Shown here one piece after another: positions 1 through 8,589 of a stretch of DNA of 64,000 bases. Position numbers and translations under genes: made by a program. This DNA comes from Pandoraea vervacti. GTDB taxonomy: Bacteria; Pseudomonadota; Gammaproteobacteria; Burkholderiales; Burkholderiaceae. How positions within the stretch are numbered: position 1 is the first letter of the stretch; the number at the start of each line of letters is the position of its first letter. The notes beneath the pieces were generated by a model that saw only the letters and a program-made list of their open reading frames with translations, did not search any database and was not told the origin of the DNA. The stretch is taken from positions 4,588,001 through 4,652,000 of the forward strand of contig NZ_CP010897.2 of assembly GCF_000934605.2 (NCBI RefSeq). The letters run 5' to 3'.

Positions 1-101
1 GCGGGCAGACGTCCCCGATAGGTGAGCGTTTCGTCCATGTCCGTCAACACGAACCGGACGTCGGAGAACTGATGGGGAGGTGCGAGAGAGAGCGCTTGCA
101 T
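1..101 (-). CDS. HAD-superfamily hydrolase, N-terminal fragment
   Basis: Only the first 33 codons are inside the window; the gene reads leftward off the edge. The predicted start is the ATG at 101-99. The fragment contains VLTDMDETLTYRG, a good match to HAD motif I (DxDxT), whose first Asp is the phosphoaspartate nucleophile of haloacid dehalogenase-type phosphatases. Substrate cannot be judged from this much sequence. The family call rests on this single motif and its position near the N terminus, where HAD motif I is expected. Confidence 0.6.
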   Translation of the reverse strand, partial: MQALSLAPPHQFSDVRFVLTDMDETLTYRGRLP

Positions 102-291
102 GGCGGTCGAAATACACGGACAGCGTTCGATTATGCGGTGCGACCCGCCCGCCGCTTAGTCAGAATACGCATATGTATATGACGTGACGTGACGCGCCGC
201 TCATGGCACTGCCGTCACGTCCCGAGCCTTGCCTTGCGCGAAATGCCGAGTCCCGGGCGATCGGGCATTCGGCATCGCACGCGCAACCGCT

Positions 292-1062
292 TCAGATGCG
301 CGCGTAGTTCTCCGAGGCAAACGTCCAGTTCAATGTCTTCGCAATCGTTTGCGCGAGATAGTCCGCACGGCGATTCTGATAATCGAGGTAGTACGCGTGC
401 TCCCACACGTCGACGGTCAGCAGCGGCAATTGTCCGTTGCGCGTGAACGGCGTCTCGGCGTTGCCCGTCTTCACGACGGCAAGGTCGCGCCGGTCATCGA
501 CGACGAGCCATCCCCAGCCGCTGCCGAATTGCGACGCCGAGACCGACACCAATTGCTTCGACAGGGCCTCGAACGAGCCGAATTTTGCGATGATCGCATC
601 GCTCAGACGCGCGTCCGGCTTCGTTGGCACGGGGCTTAACGACTTCCAGTAGAAGTTGTGATTCCAGGCCTGCGCCGCGTTGTTGAAGATGTCTTCCATG
701 TCTTCGCGACCATGGGACTTGAGGATGATCTGTTCTAGCGTAGCGTTGGCGAGCGGCGTGTCGGCCAGCAGCTTTTTCAGATTGGTGAAGTAAGCCTGAT
801 GGTGCTTGCCGTAGTGAATATCGACGGTGCGAGCCGAGATAACGGGCGCAAGCGCGTCCTGCGCGTACGGAAGCTTGGGCAGCGACTGCGGCGACGCACC
901 GAGATATGCGAGAAGCGCTGCTTCGTCTCGTTGATTGCCGGCGTGGGTCGCGCTGTTCGACGAGGTCGTTGCGGCAAGACTCAGGTTCGACATGACGAGC
1001 GCAGCAGCGCCAAGCGAACCGCTGGCGAGCATCTGACGACGAGACAGATGTGTTTGAGGCAT
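292..1062 (-). CDS. sodB: Fe-type superoxide dismutase with Tat-like signal peptide
   Basis: Dismutates superoxide to peroxide and oxygen. The mature part has the Fe/Mn SOD hallmarks: DIHYGKHHQAYF (first His ligand), NNAAQAWNHNFYW (second His, with the Gln typical of Fe enzymes), GSGWGWLVV, and TVDVWEHAYYLDY (Asp and His ligands). Unlike cytoplasmic SodB (about 193 aa) it is 256 aa. It begins MPQTHLSRRQMLASGS followed by a hydrophobic stretch and an ALA-type site, so export by the Tat pathway to the periplasm is likely. I chose the ATG at 1062 because GGAG lies 6 nt upstream; an ATG two codons earlier is equally open. A monocistronic unit, divergent from the DUF1254 gene. Confidence 0.9.
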   Translation of the reverse strand: MPQTHLSRRQMLASGSLGAAALVMSNLSLAATTSSNSATHAGNQRDEAALLAYLGASPQSLPKLPYAQDALAPVISARTVDIHYGKHHQAYFTNLKKLLADTPLANATLEQIILKSHGREDMEDIFNNAAQAWNHNFYWKSLSPVPTKPDARLSDAIIAKFGSFEALSKQLVSVSASQFGSGWGWLVVDDRRDLAVVKTGNAETPFTRNGQLPLLTVDVWEHAYYLDYQNRRADYLAQTIAKTLNWTFASENYARI

Positions 1063-1405
1063 GATCATCTCCGTTTTGTTGGGAGGAAGAGAAGGCCCGT
1101 TCAAGGCCCCGCTTGTTCTCATAACGATTCACGGACCGCAGTTATTCCATCGTGTGCGAAAAAATCCGCCAATGGGCAACGTGTCGACATGCGACGCCGG
1201 GCAGTTGGGCGAGACGCTTCGGACCAAAAATCGAACCGTTGACAAAAACCCGTTCACCACCAATGATTTAGCGAGCATTTTTTCACCGCGCGACGCGCTA
1301 TGACGTCCGGCATCTCCCGATCTGCGCCGGATCGACGCAAGACCTTGAAGCACCTGCGAATCACCCGGATTGCCCTCACGTAAATAATGGTCTTCATTGG
1401 AACCC

Positions 1406-2812
1406 ATGATGAGAAAAAATCTAAATGCGGTGTTCGTCTTTTCACTTCTCGCATCTCACCTGGCGTTGGCCGCCGCGCCAAAAGTCGATAACGACGCGGT
1501 GATCGAGCGACGGGCCGTGGAAGCCGTTATCTGGGGCATGCCCGCAGTCAATACCGAGCTGATGTTGCAGGCAATGCAGCGCAGCACGTCGGCCCGGGAG
1601 AACGAGGTCGTCTACTGGTCGAAGCCGGTGAACTGGAAGAACCAGACCCTCACGCCGAATCCCGATTCGATTTATTTCATGACCTTCGTGAACACGAAGG
1701 CGTCCGGGCCGCTGGTGGTGGAAATTCCGCCAGCGGACGGCGGCTCTCTCGCCGTGAATATCGTCACCACGTGGCAAATGCCCCTGGAGGACGCCGGCCC
1801 CCAGGGCGCGGATCAGGGCAAAGGCGGCAAATATCTGATTCTGCCGCCGGATTACCAGGACACGCCGCCGCCGGGATACATCGCATTACGATCCGACACG
1901 TATGGCGGCTTCACGCTGATGCGCTCGAACCTCGCAAGCCACAACGATGCCGACGTCGCTAAATCTGTCGAGTACGGAAAACGCATCAAGGTCTATCCGC
2001 TGTCGCAGGCGAGCGCCCCGCCTCCGACGCGCTTCACCGATGCCTACGACGTGCTGTTCGACGCCACGATCCGCTACGACGCGAGTTTTTTCAAGACCCT
2101 GAACGACGTGGTTCAGAAGGAGCCCTGGATTCAGCGCGATCGCGTCATGATCGATCATCTCGGCACATTGGGGATCCACAAAGGGAAGCCTTATCAGCCC
2201 GATGCCAAAACGGAGAAGATCCTCAACGCGGCGGCGCGGCAAGCGCATGCGGAGCTGGCCGCGCGCTACGACCGGGGCTTTGAGCGGATGGTGCCGGAAT
2301 ACCGATGGTTTCCCGCCGCGATGCCGGAAATCGCCAGAGCCGTATCCACCGGCTACGGGAACCCGGACGAATATCCCGTCGACGGGCGCGGCGTGACATA
2401 CACACTGGGCTTTACGGGCATCAAACGGCTGGGAACCGCGCAGTTCTATCTGATGGTCGCCAAGGACAAGAACGGCAAAGATTTCGATGGGCGCAGCACC
2501 TACCGTCTGGTCGTGCCCCCCAACGCCCCGGTCGCGCAATACTGGTCGGCAACGGCGTACGATCGGCAGACGCATGCGCTGATCCGAAACATGCCCAAAG
2601 CGAGCGTGGCGTCCACGACCACGGGTATCGCAAAAAATGCGGACGGCTCGGTCGACATCTACTTCGGCCCGAAAGCGCCCGAGGGCAAACAAGCCAATTG
2701 GGTCCCCACCGATCCGCACGGGAAATTCGAACTGCTGTTCCGGCTCTACGAACCCCAGAAGGCATTCTTCGACAAGCAATGGCGATTGCCAGACGTCGAA
2801 AAGATCGATTGA
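1406..2812 (+). CDS. DUF1254/DUF1214-domain protein, exported
   Basis: A 468-aa protein with a signal peptide (about residues 1-23, ending LALAAAP). It is followed by a region of the DUF1254 type (VIWGMPAVNTELM, TPNPDSIYF) and a C-terminal DUF1214-like part (YTLGFTGIKRLGTAQFYLM, VAQYWSATAYDRQT, WVPTDPHGKFELLFRLY). Members of this family are periplasmic or secreted proteins of unknown biochemical role. Two adjacent ATGs (1406 and 1409) are possible starts and neither has a strong Shine-Dalgarno sequence. It is a single gene, and the next reading frame downstream is on the opposite strand. Confidence 0.8.
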   Translation: MMRKNLNAVFVFSLLASHLALAAAPKVDNDAVIERRAVEAVIWGMPAVNTELMLQAMQRSTSARENEVVYWSKPVNWKNQTLTPNPDSIYFMTFVNTKASGPLVVEIPPADGGSLAVNIVTTWQMPLEDAGPQGADQGKGGKYLILPPDYQDTPPPGYIALRSDTYGGFTLMRSNLASHNDADVAKSVEYGKRIKVYPLSQASAPPPTRFTDAYDVLFDATIRYDASFFKTLNDVVQKEPWIQRDRVMIDHLGTLGIHKGKPYQPDAKTEKILNAAARQAHAELAARYDRGFERMVPEYRWFPAAMPEIARAVSTGYGNPDEYPVDGRGVTYTLGFTGIKRLGTAQFYLMVAKDKNGKDFDGRSTYRLVVPPNAPVAQYWSATAYDRQTHALIRNMPKASVASTTTGIAKNADGSVDIYFGPKAPEGKQANWVPTDPHGKFELLFRLYEPQKAFFDKQWRLPDVEKID

Positions 2813-2830
2813 ATCGCGTACGGCCGGTGA

Positions 2831-3283
2831 TCACGCGTGAGGAGGCTTCGTGGGAGAGGTCTGTGCTTCGCAGCCTTGCGCGCAGCCGTTCACGAAGGCG
2901 GCGAGCACTTCGAGCCGCTTGTAACCGTACGTCAGTTGCAATGTTGCAGGGCGCTTGCCGTAGTGGATGGCGATCCAGCTAAAAGCCAATGCGGCCGCAT
3001 CGCTCACCATATGCCCGGCGTCCGCCAGCAGCGCCAGCGACCCGGAGAGCACGCCGCCGACGATTTCGATGACCATGAAGACGGCAATCAGGACGAAGGC
3101 GATGCCGATTCGCCGCTGATCGGTCACGCCTCTGGCGTGGCTGTGGCCTGCATGGTTGTGGCCGGCATGCCCGGCATGATCGTGGCGCGCGTGTCGGTGC
3201 CCCTCATGCCCGTGCCGATGATCGTCGCGATCATGATCGGGGTCATAAGGACCGTCGTGCGAGTTGCGCGACGTGTCGGGCAT
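2831..3283 (-). pseudogene. Truncated cation diffusion facilitator (CzcD/ZitB-like) remnant
   Basis: The first ~130 residues are a clear CDF-family efflux protein start: a His-rich N terminus (repeated HAGH/HGH units, metal binding in this family), then TM1 (GIAFVLIAVFMVIEIVGG), then the TM2 metal-site signature SLALLADAGHMVSDAAAL, then YGYKRLEVLAAFVNG. After VNG the family continues for another ~180 residues with four more membrane helices. Here the frame runs into an unrelated tail (CAQGCEAQTSPTKPPHA) and stops. The break lies just after the DUF1254 gene, so a deletion or rearrangement has removed the rest. It cannot be a working transporter, though the His-rich peptide could still be made. 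Confidence 0.8.
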
Positions 3284-3347
3284 TCGGGGGACCTCGCGTC
3301 GAGTTGAGACGATTCTGATCCTGACGGGTGGCGAACGCCCGCGAGGG

Positions 3348-4322
3348 TCAAGCCTCCAATCTTCGCCCTCGCCCTATCACACCATTCGGCCCGTAGCCGA
3401 CGTCGATGTCGACAAAGCCGGCGCGCGAGAACCAGCCCGACACGTCGGCAATGGACTGCGGATGATCGTGTGCGGGTGAATACATGTCGAACGTGTCGAG
3501 AATGGCCCAGTCGCGGTTAATCTCGTCTGGCAGGCCAAGATGGGAATACTCGCAGATCGGACTGATACGAGCGCCTGCACGGCCCCCGAGTCTTCGCAGC
3601 AGCCTGGTGACTGGAATCAAAGGCGGGGTGGCCGTCGCCACGACCTTGTAGAGAGTTTGCGGGCTCATGCGCATTGTGATGGGGCGCAAGAGGTACTTCC
3701 ATTGCAGCACCGAAACGACGCTGCGCGTATAAGCGTCGACAACAAGTTCGCCGCCCGGACGTACCATGGCGGCAAGACTCTCGAAAGCTTTTGCGGGATC
3801 CGGTGTGTGCTGAAGCACCCCCAGACACATCACCTTGTCGAAAGACGCCCTTGCCAACGGGATATTGAATATATCGCCCTGAAACAAGTTCAGATTTGGC
3901 GCATGCCCGTTGTTCGCCGCATTCGCATCGACTGCTGTCGAGTAGTCGAAGGAAAATACAGACGCTCCGGTTCCCACGAGGATCTCGGTAAATCTCCCCG
4001 CGCCGGAACCCGCCTCAAGCACCCGCTGTCCCTCCATCCGCTCAGGCCACTTCGTCACACCGAAAACGCGATCCCGCGAGATTGGCAATCCTGTGTGGCT
4101 ATCGAGCTGTGAACGGCGATGAATATTCCACTGGTATCCGAAAGAGGTCGCGTAATTATCCCTTGGCACGAAACGGGGAATTCCGTTGAGCACCGCATAC
4201 GTTTGCTCGCACGCATTGCATTTGAGATCGGCGTCGTCAGCGTGTTCGGCAGCGCGCGTCTTATGCTCGGAAAACGCCTGACACCCGCAATTCGGGCATA
4301 CGTAATGTTCATAAGCGCTCAA
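3348..4322 (-). CDS. Class I SAM-dependent methyltransferase with N-terminal zinc ribbon
   Basis: A 324-aa protein. Residues ~8-50 hold two CxxC pairs (YVCPNCG and KCNACEQTY), a Trm112-like zinc ribbon leading into GIPRFV. The Rossmann methyltransferase core follows, with VLEAGSGAGRFTEIL (motif I), FSFDYS, GDIFNIPLARASFDKVMCLGVLQH (broken here after 20 residues: ...SFDKV, then MCLGVLQH) and MVRPGGELV. Proteins of this shape often sit in cell-surface polysaccharide or natural-product clusters, but there is no such cluster here and the substrate is unknown. Base composition is visibly more AT-rich than the neighbours, as is the 490-bp spacer upstream, which suggests horizontal acquisition. Confidence 0.75.
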   Translation of the reverse strand: MSAYEHYVCPNCGCQAFSEHKTRAAEHADDADLKCNACEQTYAVLNGIPRFVPRDNYATSFGYQWNIHRRSQLDSHTGLPISRDRVFGVTKWPERMEGQRVLEAGSGAGRFTEILVGTGASVFSFDYSTAVDANAANNGHAPNLNLFQGDIFNIPLARASFDKVMCLGVLQHTPDPAKAFESLAAMVRPGGELVVDAYTRSVVSVLQWKYLLRPITMRMSPQTLYKVVATATPPLIPVTRLLRRLGGRAGARISPICEYSHLGLPDEINRDWAILDTFDMYSPAHDHPQSIADVSGWFSRAGFVDIDVGYGPNGVIGRGRRLEA

Positions 4323-4815
4323 AATCTCCCCCGGATCCGATGTTAGTGATGAAATTGCGTCTGAAGCGCCTGCAAATACATGTACTCCTTAAAAATTGCA
4401 TGATAGCCAATCCATTCAAAGCCGATTTGCGAAGACGTTCTTTATGTTTAACGGTTCGTTGCATTTTTGGACGGCCATCGTAACAGCCCTCTTTAGTACA
4501 CCGACCTCCGCCCACCCGATATTAGGATTTGTCCCATCAAGGCAGACGAACATGTTGGTCGGTGTAAAGATTGACGAGTAGCTTCCCCCCGGATAACCAA
4601 TTACATCAATAAAATATCGTCAATCGGTGCACGTTTGGTGCACGTTTGGTGCACGTTTGGTGCACCGATGTGAGAGTTTTCACCGAAGGTAGTTGGAGGT
4701 CTCGGATGGCGGATTCCGCCCCCAAGGGACAGTCGCGGTTAGCGGAAACGGAAGCGGAAGCGGACGCCGTGACGTTTCCATATTCGTCCTGCGGGCCGCT
4801 GCTCGAAACATAGTC
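4323..4815. other. AT-rich gene-free spacer with repeats
   Basis: This 493-bp stretch has no convincing gene. It is AT-rich compared with the rest of the window. It holds the GGTGCACGTTT tandem array (4626-4667) and a short GGAAGC-type repetition near 4743-4763. It separates the methyltransferase from the LysR gene, and both are transcribed leftward. I read it as foreign or junction DNA. Confidence 0.5.
4626..4667. repeat. Tandem 11-bp array GGTGCACGTTT, 3 copies plus partial
   Basis: Three exact copies of ggtgcacgttt (4626-4636, 4637-4647, 4648-4658) are followed by ggtgcaccg. A related, more degenerate array lies at 8428-8457 on the same strand. Reiterated short sites like these resemble arm-type binding sites for tyrosine integrases; this is an inference. 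Confidence 0.9.
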
Positions 4816-5724
4816 TTATCTGGCGGGCCTGTCGGCACGCCAACGCAATGCCTCGATCACTAAGGCCAGCGCTGGCGCGATTTGCTTGCGATTGGCGTAA
4901 TACAGGTGATAGCCCGGGAAGATTGGCCACCAGTCTTGCAGCACAGGTATCAACCGGCCTGCCTCGATATGCGGCTGCATGATATCTAGCGGCACGAACG
5001 CCAATCCCATTCCATCGAGCGCTGCCTGAAGCATCAGGAAGGTATTGTTGAACGTGGTCTGGCCACGCACGCGCACATTGAGGGACTGTCCATCCTTTTC
5101 GAAGTCCCAGGCATACAGGCCGCCGTGCGTAGGCAGTCGCAGGTTGACGCAGCGATGCTCGGTCAGGTCGTGGGGCGTCTTGGGAACCGGCTTTCCCGCG
5201 AGGTAACGCGGCGACGCGGCCACGGCCATGCGTAATTCCGGCGCCAGGCGAACAGCAATCATGTCCTTGTCCACGCGATCCCCTACGCGCACGCCTGCGT
5301 CGAAGCGGCGCGCCGCAATATCGGTGAACGCATAGTCCACGCTGAATTCGACGTGTACGTCAGGGTACATCTGCAGCAGCGGTAGCAGCCGTGGCCAAAG
5401 CACGGTGGTGATGGCGTGGTCGTGTGCCGTGATGCGCACCGTGCCGGCCGGTTTGTCGCGCAGTGCAGTCAACGAGCCCAATTCCAGTTCGATCTCGTCG
5501 AGCCGCGGCGCCACAGCGTCCAGCAGCCGCGCTCCGGCCTCGGTGGTGGAGACGCTGCGGGTGGTGCGCGTGAGCAGGCGCACTCCCAGCCGGGCTTCCA
5601 ATGCCAGCATCGCGTGGCTCAGCGCCGAGCGTGACAGGCCGAGCTGGGCGGCCGCGCGGGTGAAGCTGCGCTCGCGGGCAACGGCCACGAAGGCTCGCAG
5701 GTCGTTGAGGTTCTCTTTTGTCAT
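4816..5724 (-). CDS. LysR-family transcriptional regulator
   Basis: A 302-aa LysR regulator. The N-terminal winged HTH is plain (LNDLRAFVAVARERSFTRAA, then LGLSRSALSHAMLALEARLG and LLTRTTRSVSTTEAG). A substrate-binding domain (GTVRITAHDHAITTVLWPRL onward) occupies the rest, in the CrgA/AaeR-like style with FVPLDIMQPHIEAGRLIPVL near the end. Start chosen at ATG 5724 because AAAGGAT lies 8 nt upstream; an in-frame start 17 codons earlier lacks this. It is divergent from the cupin/CMD/SDR cluster and is a reasonable candidate to control it, with the effector unknown. Confidence 0.88.
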   Translation of the reverse strand: MTKENLNDLRAFVAVARERSFTRAAAQLGLSRSALSHAMLALEARLGVRLLTRTTRSVSTTEAGARLLDAVAPRLDEIELELGSLTALRDKPAGTVRITAHDHAITTVLWPRLLPLLQMYPDVHVEFSVDYAFTDIAARRFDAGVRVGDRVDKDMIAVRLAPELRMAVAASPRYLAGKPVPKTPHDLTEHRCVNLRLPTHGGLYAWDFEKDGQSLNVRVRGQTTFNNTFLMLQAALDGMGLAFVPLDIMQPHIEAGRLIPVLQDWWPIFPGYHLYYANRKQIAPALALVIEALRWRADRPAR

Positions 5725-5918
5725 TGGTGAATCCTTTGCACCAACGTATATCATTTTTGGGGTCTTCTCAACCAATTGAGAGCGCCATACAGTTCATACG
5801 GATCGTCACCCGCCGCCGATGAGGTTTCGGGTTCATCGGTAGCGTGAAGGAGTGCGAAACAGGCCCGGACCCGTGGTGCACGCAAAGCTTGGCGACATTC
5901 AACGAAGGAACTGCGTCC

Positions 5919-6065
5919 ATGAACATTCGTTTGGCGATCAACGGACAGAGGCTTTCCGCAACGCTGGAGGACAGCGCCGCTGCCCGCGACTTTCTCGCGC
6001 TACTGCCAGCTGACGCTGGACTTGGAGGATTACGCCGCGACCGAAAGATCGCGCCGGTCCCCTGA
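5919..6065 (+). pseudogene. Cyclophilin-like-fold protein, frameshifted and truncated
   Basis: The intact start reads MNIRLAINGQRLSATLEDSA and then ARDFLALLP, typical of small (~110-130 aa) cyclophilin-like-fold proteins found beside SDR, cupin and CMD genes. After LLP the frame drifts into LGGLRRDRK and stops at 6065. The next frame over continues with the family-like LTLDLEDYAATER from about 6019. So there is at least one 1-base indel near 6015-6018, and no later half (PWGNLAIFY-type region) is recognisable. An AAGGAA ribosome site precedes the ATG. It is a dead first gene of the following cluster. Confidence 0.65.
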
Positions 6066-6120
6066 AGGCTCGCATCGAAGGCGTCGAAAGTCGCTGACGC
6101 GCGGCCTTCGCGTGGACTTC

Positions 6121-6175
6121 GCGAGGCCGTCGCGAGGCCGTCGCGAGGCCGTCGCGAGGCCGTCGCGAGGCCGTC
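6121..6175. repeat. Tandem 11-bp array GCGAGGCCGTC, 5 exact copies
   Basis: Five perfect head-to-tail copies of gcgaggccgtc fill 6121-6175, preceded by a degenerate half copy (gcgtggacttc). The array lies between the frameshifted gene remnant and the ribosome-binding site of the cupin gene, 30 bp before its ATG, so copy-number change could alter spacing upstream of this operon. Confidence 0.95.
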
Positions 6176-6205
6176 GTTTACTCACGCACGAAAAGGGAAC
6201 ACACC

Positions 6206-6616
6206 ATGGAAATCAAACGCGCTGGATGTCAACCTTCCATGAAAGGGTCCGCCGAATGGTTCACCGGCACGGTCCGTATCGACCCACTGAACGCCCCGCC
6301 GGCGCCGGCGCGCGTGTCATGTGCGGCCGTCACCTTCGAGCCGGGCGCACGCACCGCATGGCACACCCATCCACTGGGACAGACGCTGATCGTCACCGCC
6401 GGCTGCGGCTGGACGCAGTGCGATGGCGAAGCCATCGTCGAAATCCGTGCGGGTGATGTCATCTGGTGCCCGCCTGGACACAAGCACTGGCACGGTGCAA
6501 CGCCCACCACCGCGATGACCCACATCGCCATCCAGGAGGCGCTGGACGGCAGGAACGTCGATTGGATGGAGCACGTCACCGACGAACAATATCTTGCCGG
6601 CCCGCCGCGCGGCTGA
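6206..6616 (+). CDS. Cupin-domain protein, (R)-mandelonitrile-lyase-like
   Basis: A 136-aa single-domain cupin. Motif 1 is seen at ~residues 48-70 ([19 protein letters not shown], giving the HxH metal ligands with Gln where Glu is common). Motif 2 is seen around residue 90 ([17 protein letters not shown], giving the last His). This length and these motifs match the small cupins annotated as (R)-mandelonitrile lyases or as partners of carboxymuconolactone decarboxylase proteins; true activity is unproven. AAAGGGAA precedes the ATG. The stop is followed within 30 bp by the CMD gene, so the two are cotranscribed. Confidence 0.8.
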   Translation: MEIKRAGCQPSMKGSAEWFTGTVRIDPLNAPPAPARVSCAAVTFEPGARTAWHTHPLGQTLIVTAGCGWTQCDGEAIVEIRAGDVIWCPPGHKHWHGATPTTAMTHIAIQEALDGRNVDWMEHVTDEQYLAGPPRG

Positions 6617-6644
6617 GCCGTTTCGGCTTCGACAAAGGAAATCC

Positions 6645-7481
6645 ATGCACTCAGCGCTCCGACTTGCTTTGTGCGCGACAGCATTGATAACGCCCGCTAA
6701 GACCCGCTTTATCTGGCGTCATGGTGGCGCATTGGCCGTGGCCCTGAGTCTGGTCGCCACACTGGGGCACGCAGCGAACGAAATGGACATCAACCCCATG
6801 ACTCAAGCTCAAATGACAACACCAAGTACCTCCGAAACCTTGAATGCGCGCCAGCAAGTCATCGTGCCCATCGCGGCCTTTGCCGCAGCGGGCGACATGG
6901 ACAAGCTGAACGCTGCGCTAGTCCAGGGGTTGGATGCCGGCATGACGGTGAGCGACGCCCGTGAAATCCTGGTGCAGCTCTACGCCTACGCAGGCTTCCC
7001 GCGCAGCCTTAATGCACTCGGCGAATTGATGAAGGTGCTGGAGGCGCGCAAACAGCGTGGCGTCAAGGATGCGCCGGGCCGAGAACCCAGCCGTCCCATC
7101 CCCACGGGCGACGCACTGCTGGCCGCAGGCACGGCCAACCAGACCAGGCTCTCGGGCGGAACGGTACAAGGACCATTGTTCGATTTCGCGCCCTCGGCAA
7201 ACGAATACCTGCGCACGCACCTGTTCGGCGACATCTTCGAGCGCGACAACTTGGACTGGCAAAGCCGGGAGTTGGCAACCGTGGCCATGCTTTCGGCGCT
7301 GCCCGGCGCCGAGTCGCAATTGCAGGCGCACATGCGCATCAGCATGAACGTCGGCATCTCGGCCAGCCAGTTGCGTCAGCTAACTCAGGTGCTGTCGTCG
7401 CGCGTGGATGCCGACATGTCCCGCCGTGCCATCGATGCGCTGGATCGGCATCTCGGAATGCTCGATGCCGACAAGCAGTAG
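6645..7481 (+). CDS. Carboxymuconolactone decarboxylase family protein, exported
   Basis: A 278-aa protein with a long N-terminal signal region (MHSALRLALCATALI then GGALAVALSLVATLGHAAN). It has two CMD-like halves: residues ~65-130 (REILVQLYAYAGFPRSLNAL) and ~195-265 (SRELATVAMLSALPGAESQL, then HMRISMNVGISASQLRQL). CMD proteins range from true decarboxylases to AhpD-like peroxidases; the CxxC of AhpD is absent here. Start placed at ATG 6645, after AAAGGAA. It sits between the cupin and the SDR, a combination frequent in Burkholderiales that suggests a small oxidoreductive module of unknown substrate. Confidence 0.78.
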   Translation: MHSALRLALCATALITPAKTRFIWRHGGALAVALSLVATLGHAANEMDINPMTQAQMTTPSTSETLNARQQVIVPIAAFAAAGDMDKLNAALVQGLDAGMTVSDAREILVQLYAYAGFPRSLNALGELMKVLEARKQRGVKDAPGREPSRPIPTGDALLAAGTANQTRLSGGTVQGPLFDFAPSANEYLRTHLFGDIFERDNLDWQSRELATVAMLSALPGAESQLQAHMRISMNVGISASQLRQLTQVLSSRVDADMSRRAIDALDRHLGMLDADKQ

Positions 7482-7512
7482 TCCTCTCGAACAAATCAAG
7501 GCAAAGAACATC

Positions 7513-8256
7513 ATGATCAAAGACAAAGTCATCATCATCACCGGTGCGTCGTCCGGAATAGGTGAGGCGACGGCCAAGCTGCTCGCCAGCAAAGGCGCCA
7601 AGGTTGTGCTTGGGGCGCGTCGTGCAGACAACCTGAAGCGGATCGTCGATGAAATCGAGCAGCAAGGCGGCCACGCCGTCTATCAGGAATTGGACGTCAC
7701 GCAGCAGGCCCACAACGACGCCATTGTCAAACTTGCCAAGGATAGGTTTGGCCGCGTGGACGCTATTTTTCTCAATGCCGGCCTGATGCCGACTTCGCCG
7801 CTTTCGGCGCTGAAGACTGACGATTGGCACCAGATGGTCGATGTGAACGTCAAGGGCGTGCTCAATGGGGTGGCAGCAGTGCTGCCCGAGTTCCTTGCGC
7901 AGAAGTCCGGCCACGTGATTGCCACCTCTTCGGTGGCGGGCCTCAAAGCCTATCCAGGCAGCGCCGTCTATGGCGGCACGAAATGGTTCGTGCGCGACTT
8001 CATGGAAGTGCTGCGCATCGAGTCTGCCCTGGAAGGCACCCACATTCGCACTGCGACGATCTACCCGGCGGCCATCAATACTGAATTGCTGTCGACCATC
8101 AGCGACGAGCAATCGCTTGACCAAATGCAGGGCCTCTACAACACCTACGGCATTTCCCCGGATCGGATCGCCAGCGTCGTCGCCTTCGCGATCGATCAGC
8201 CCGACGACACCACGATCAACGAGTTCACGGTCGGCCCCGCGAAACAGCCTTGGTAG
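7513..8256 (+). CDS. Short-chain dehydrogenase/reductase (SDR)
   Basis: A 247-aa classical SDR. It shows the NAD(P)-binding motif TGASSGIG at residues 11-18, GARRADNL after beta-2 (an Arg pair that often favours NADPH), LNAGL (NAG motif), the catalytic Ser in ATSSVAG and YGGTK (Tyr and Lys). The C terminus is short, as usual for this subfamily. ATG 7513 is the start that leaves the Rossmann fold beginning at residue 6; the frame is open upstream but overlaps the CMD gene. It is last in the cupin-CMD-SDR run and is followed by a hairpin. Confidence 0.88.
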   Translation: MIKDKVIIITGASSGIGEATAKLLASKGAKVVLGARRADNLKRIVDEIEQQGGHAVYQELDVTQQAHNDAIVKLAKDRFGRVDAIFLNAGLMPTSPLSALKTDDWHQMVDVNVKGVLNGVAAVLPEFLAQKSGHVIATSSVAGLKAYPGSAVYGGTKWFVRDFMEVLRIESALEGTHIRTATIYPAAINTELLSTISDEQSLDQMQGLYNTYGISPDRIASVVAFAIDQPDDTTINEFTVGPAKQPW

Positions 8257-8274
8257 GTGGGATACGAGATGCCT

Positions 8275-8296
8275 CGGCACCGGAAGAGCGGTGCCG
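8275..8296 (+). terminator. Terminator-like hairpin after the SDR gene
   Basis: Arms CGGCACCG (8275-8282) and CGGTGCCG (8289-8296) form a perfect 8-bp stem with a 6-nt loop, 19 nt after the SDR stop. There is no U-tract directly after the stem, so intrinsic termination is uncertain. Confidence 0.5.
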
Positions 8297-8427
8297 CGCG
8301 CGCCACGTTGATTGCGGCATTGGCGGTTTTTTCAAACCGCTGATTGCATCGCCGGTGACTTTCACCGAATGAACCGGACGCGCTACGCGCTTTCAATGTC
8401 TTCCATACATCGCCGGCCGAATTTTTG

Positions 8428-8457
8428 GGTGCAAATTTCGGTGCAAATCCGGTGCAC
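8428..8457. repeat. Degenerate GGTGCA array next to tRNA-Leu
   Basis: Three units, ggtgcaaattt, ggtgcaaatcc and ggtgcac, are spaced 11-12 bp apart, about 130 bp beyond the 3' end of tRNA-Leu. They are the same type as the array at 4626-4667. No gene is visible between 8297 and 8589. Confidence 0.8.
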
Positions 8458-8589
8458 TGAGAAGCAGGAATAGCCTTCTCAGGCGACTTTCGACTACGCG
8501 ATTGCACAGATGCTGGAACGGGACATCCAACACCCCCCCTGAAACAACAGGGATGACTGTGTCTGTCTTGATGTGGCGCGAAGCCTTAG

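Noticed and set aside
4396..4581. 61-codon frame in the AT-rich spacer
   Set aside because: No good start signal or recognisable sequence; spacer composition alone explains it.
6121..6175. Possible CRISPR array
   Set aside because: Units are 11 bp with no spacers, and no cas genes occur in the window.
8196..8507. 103-codon minus-strand frame near tRNA-Leu
   Set aside because: Overlaps the SDR end and the GGTGCA array; no ribosome site or homology; more likely junction DNA.
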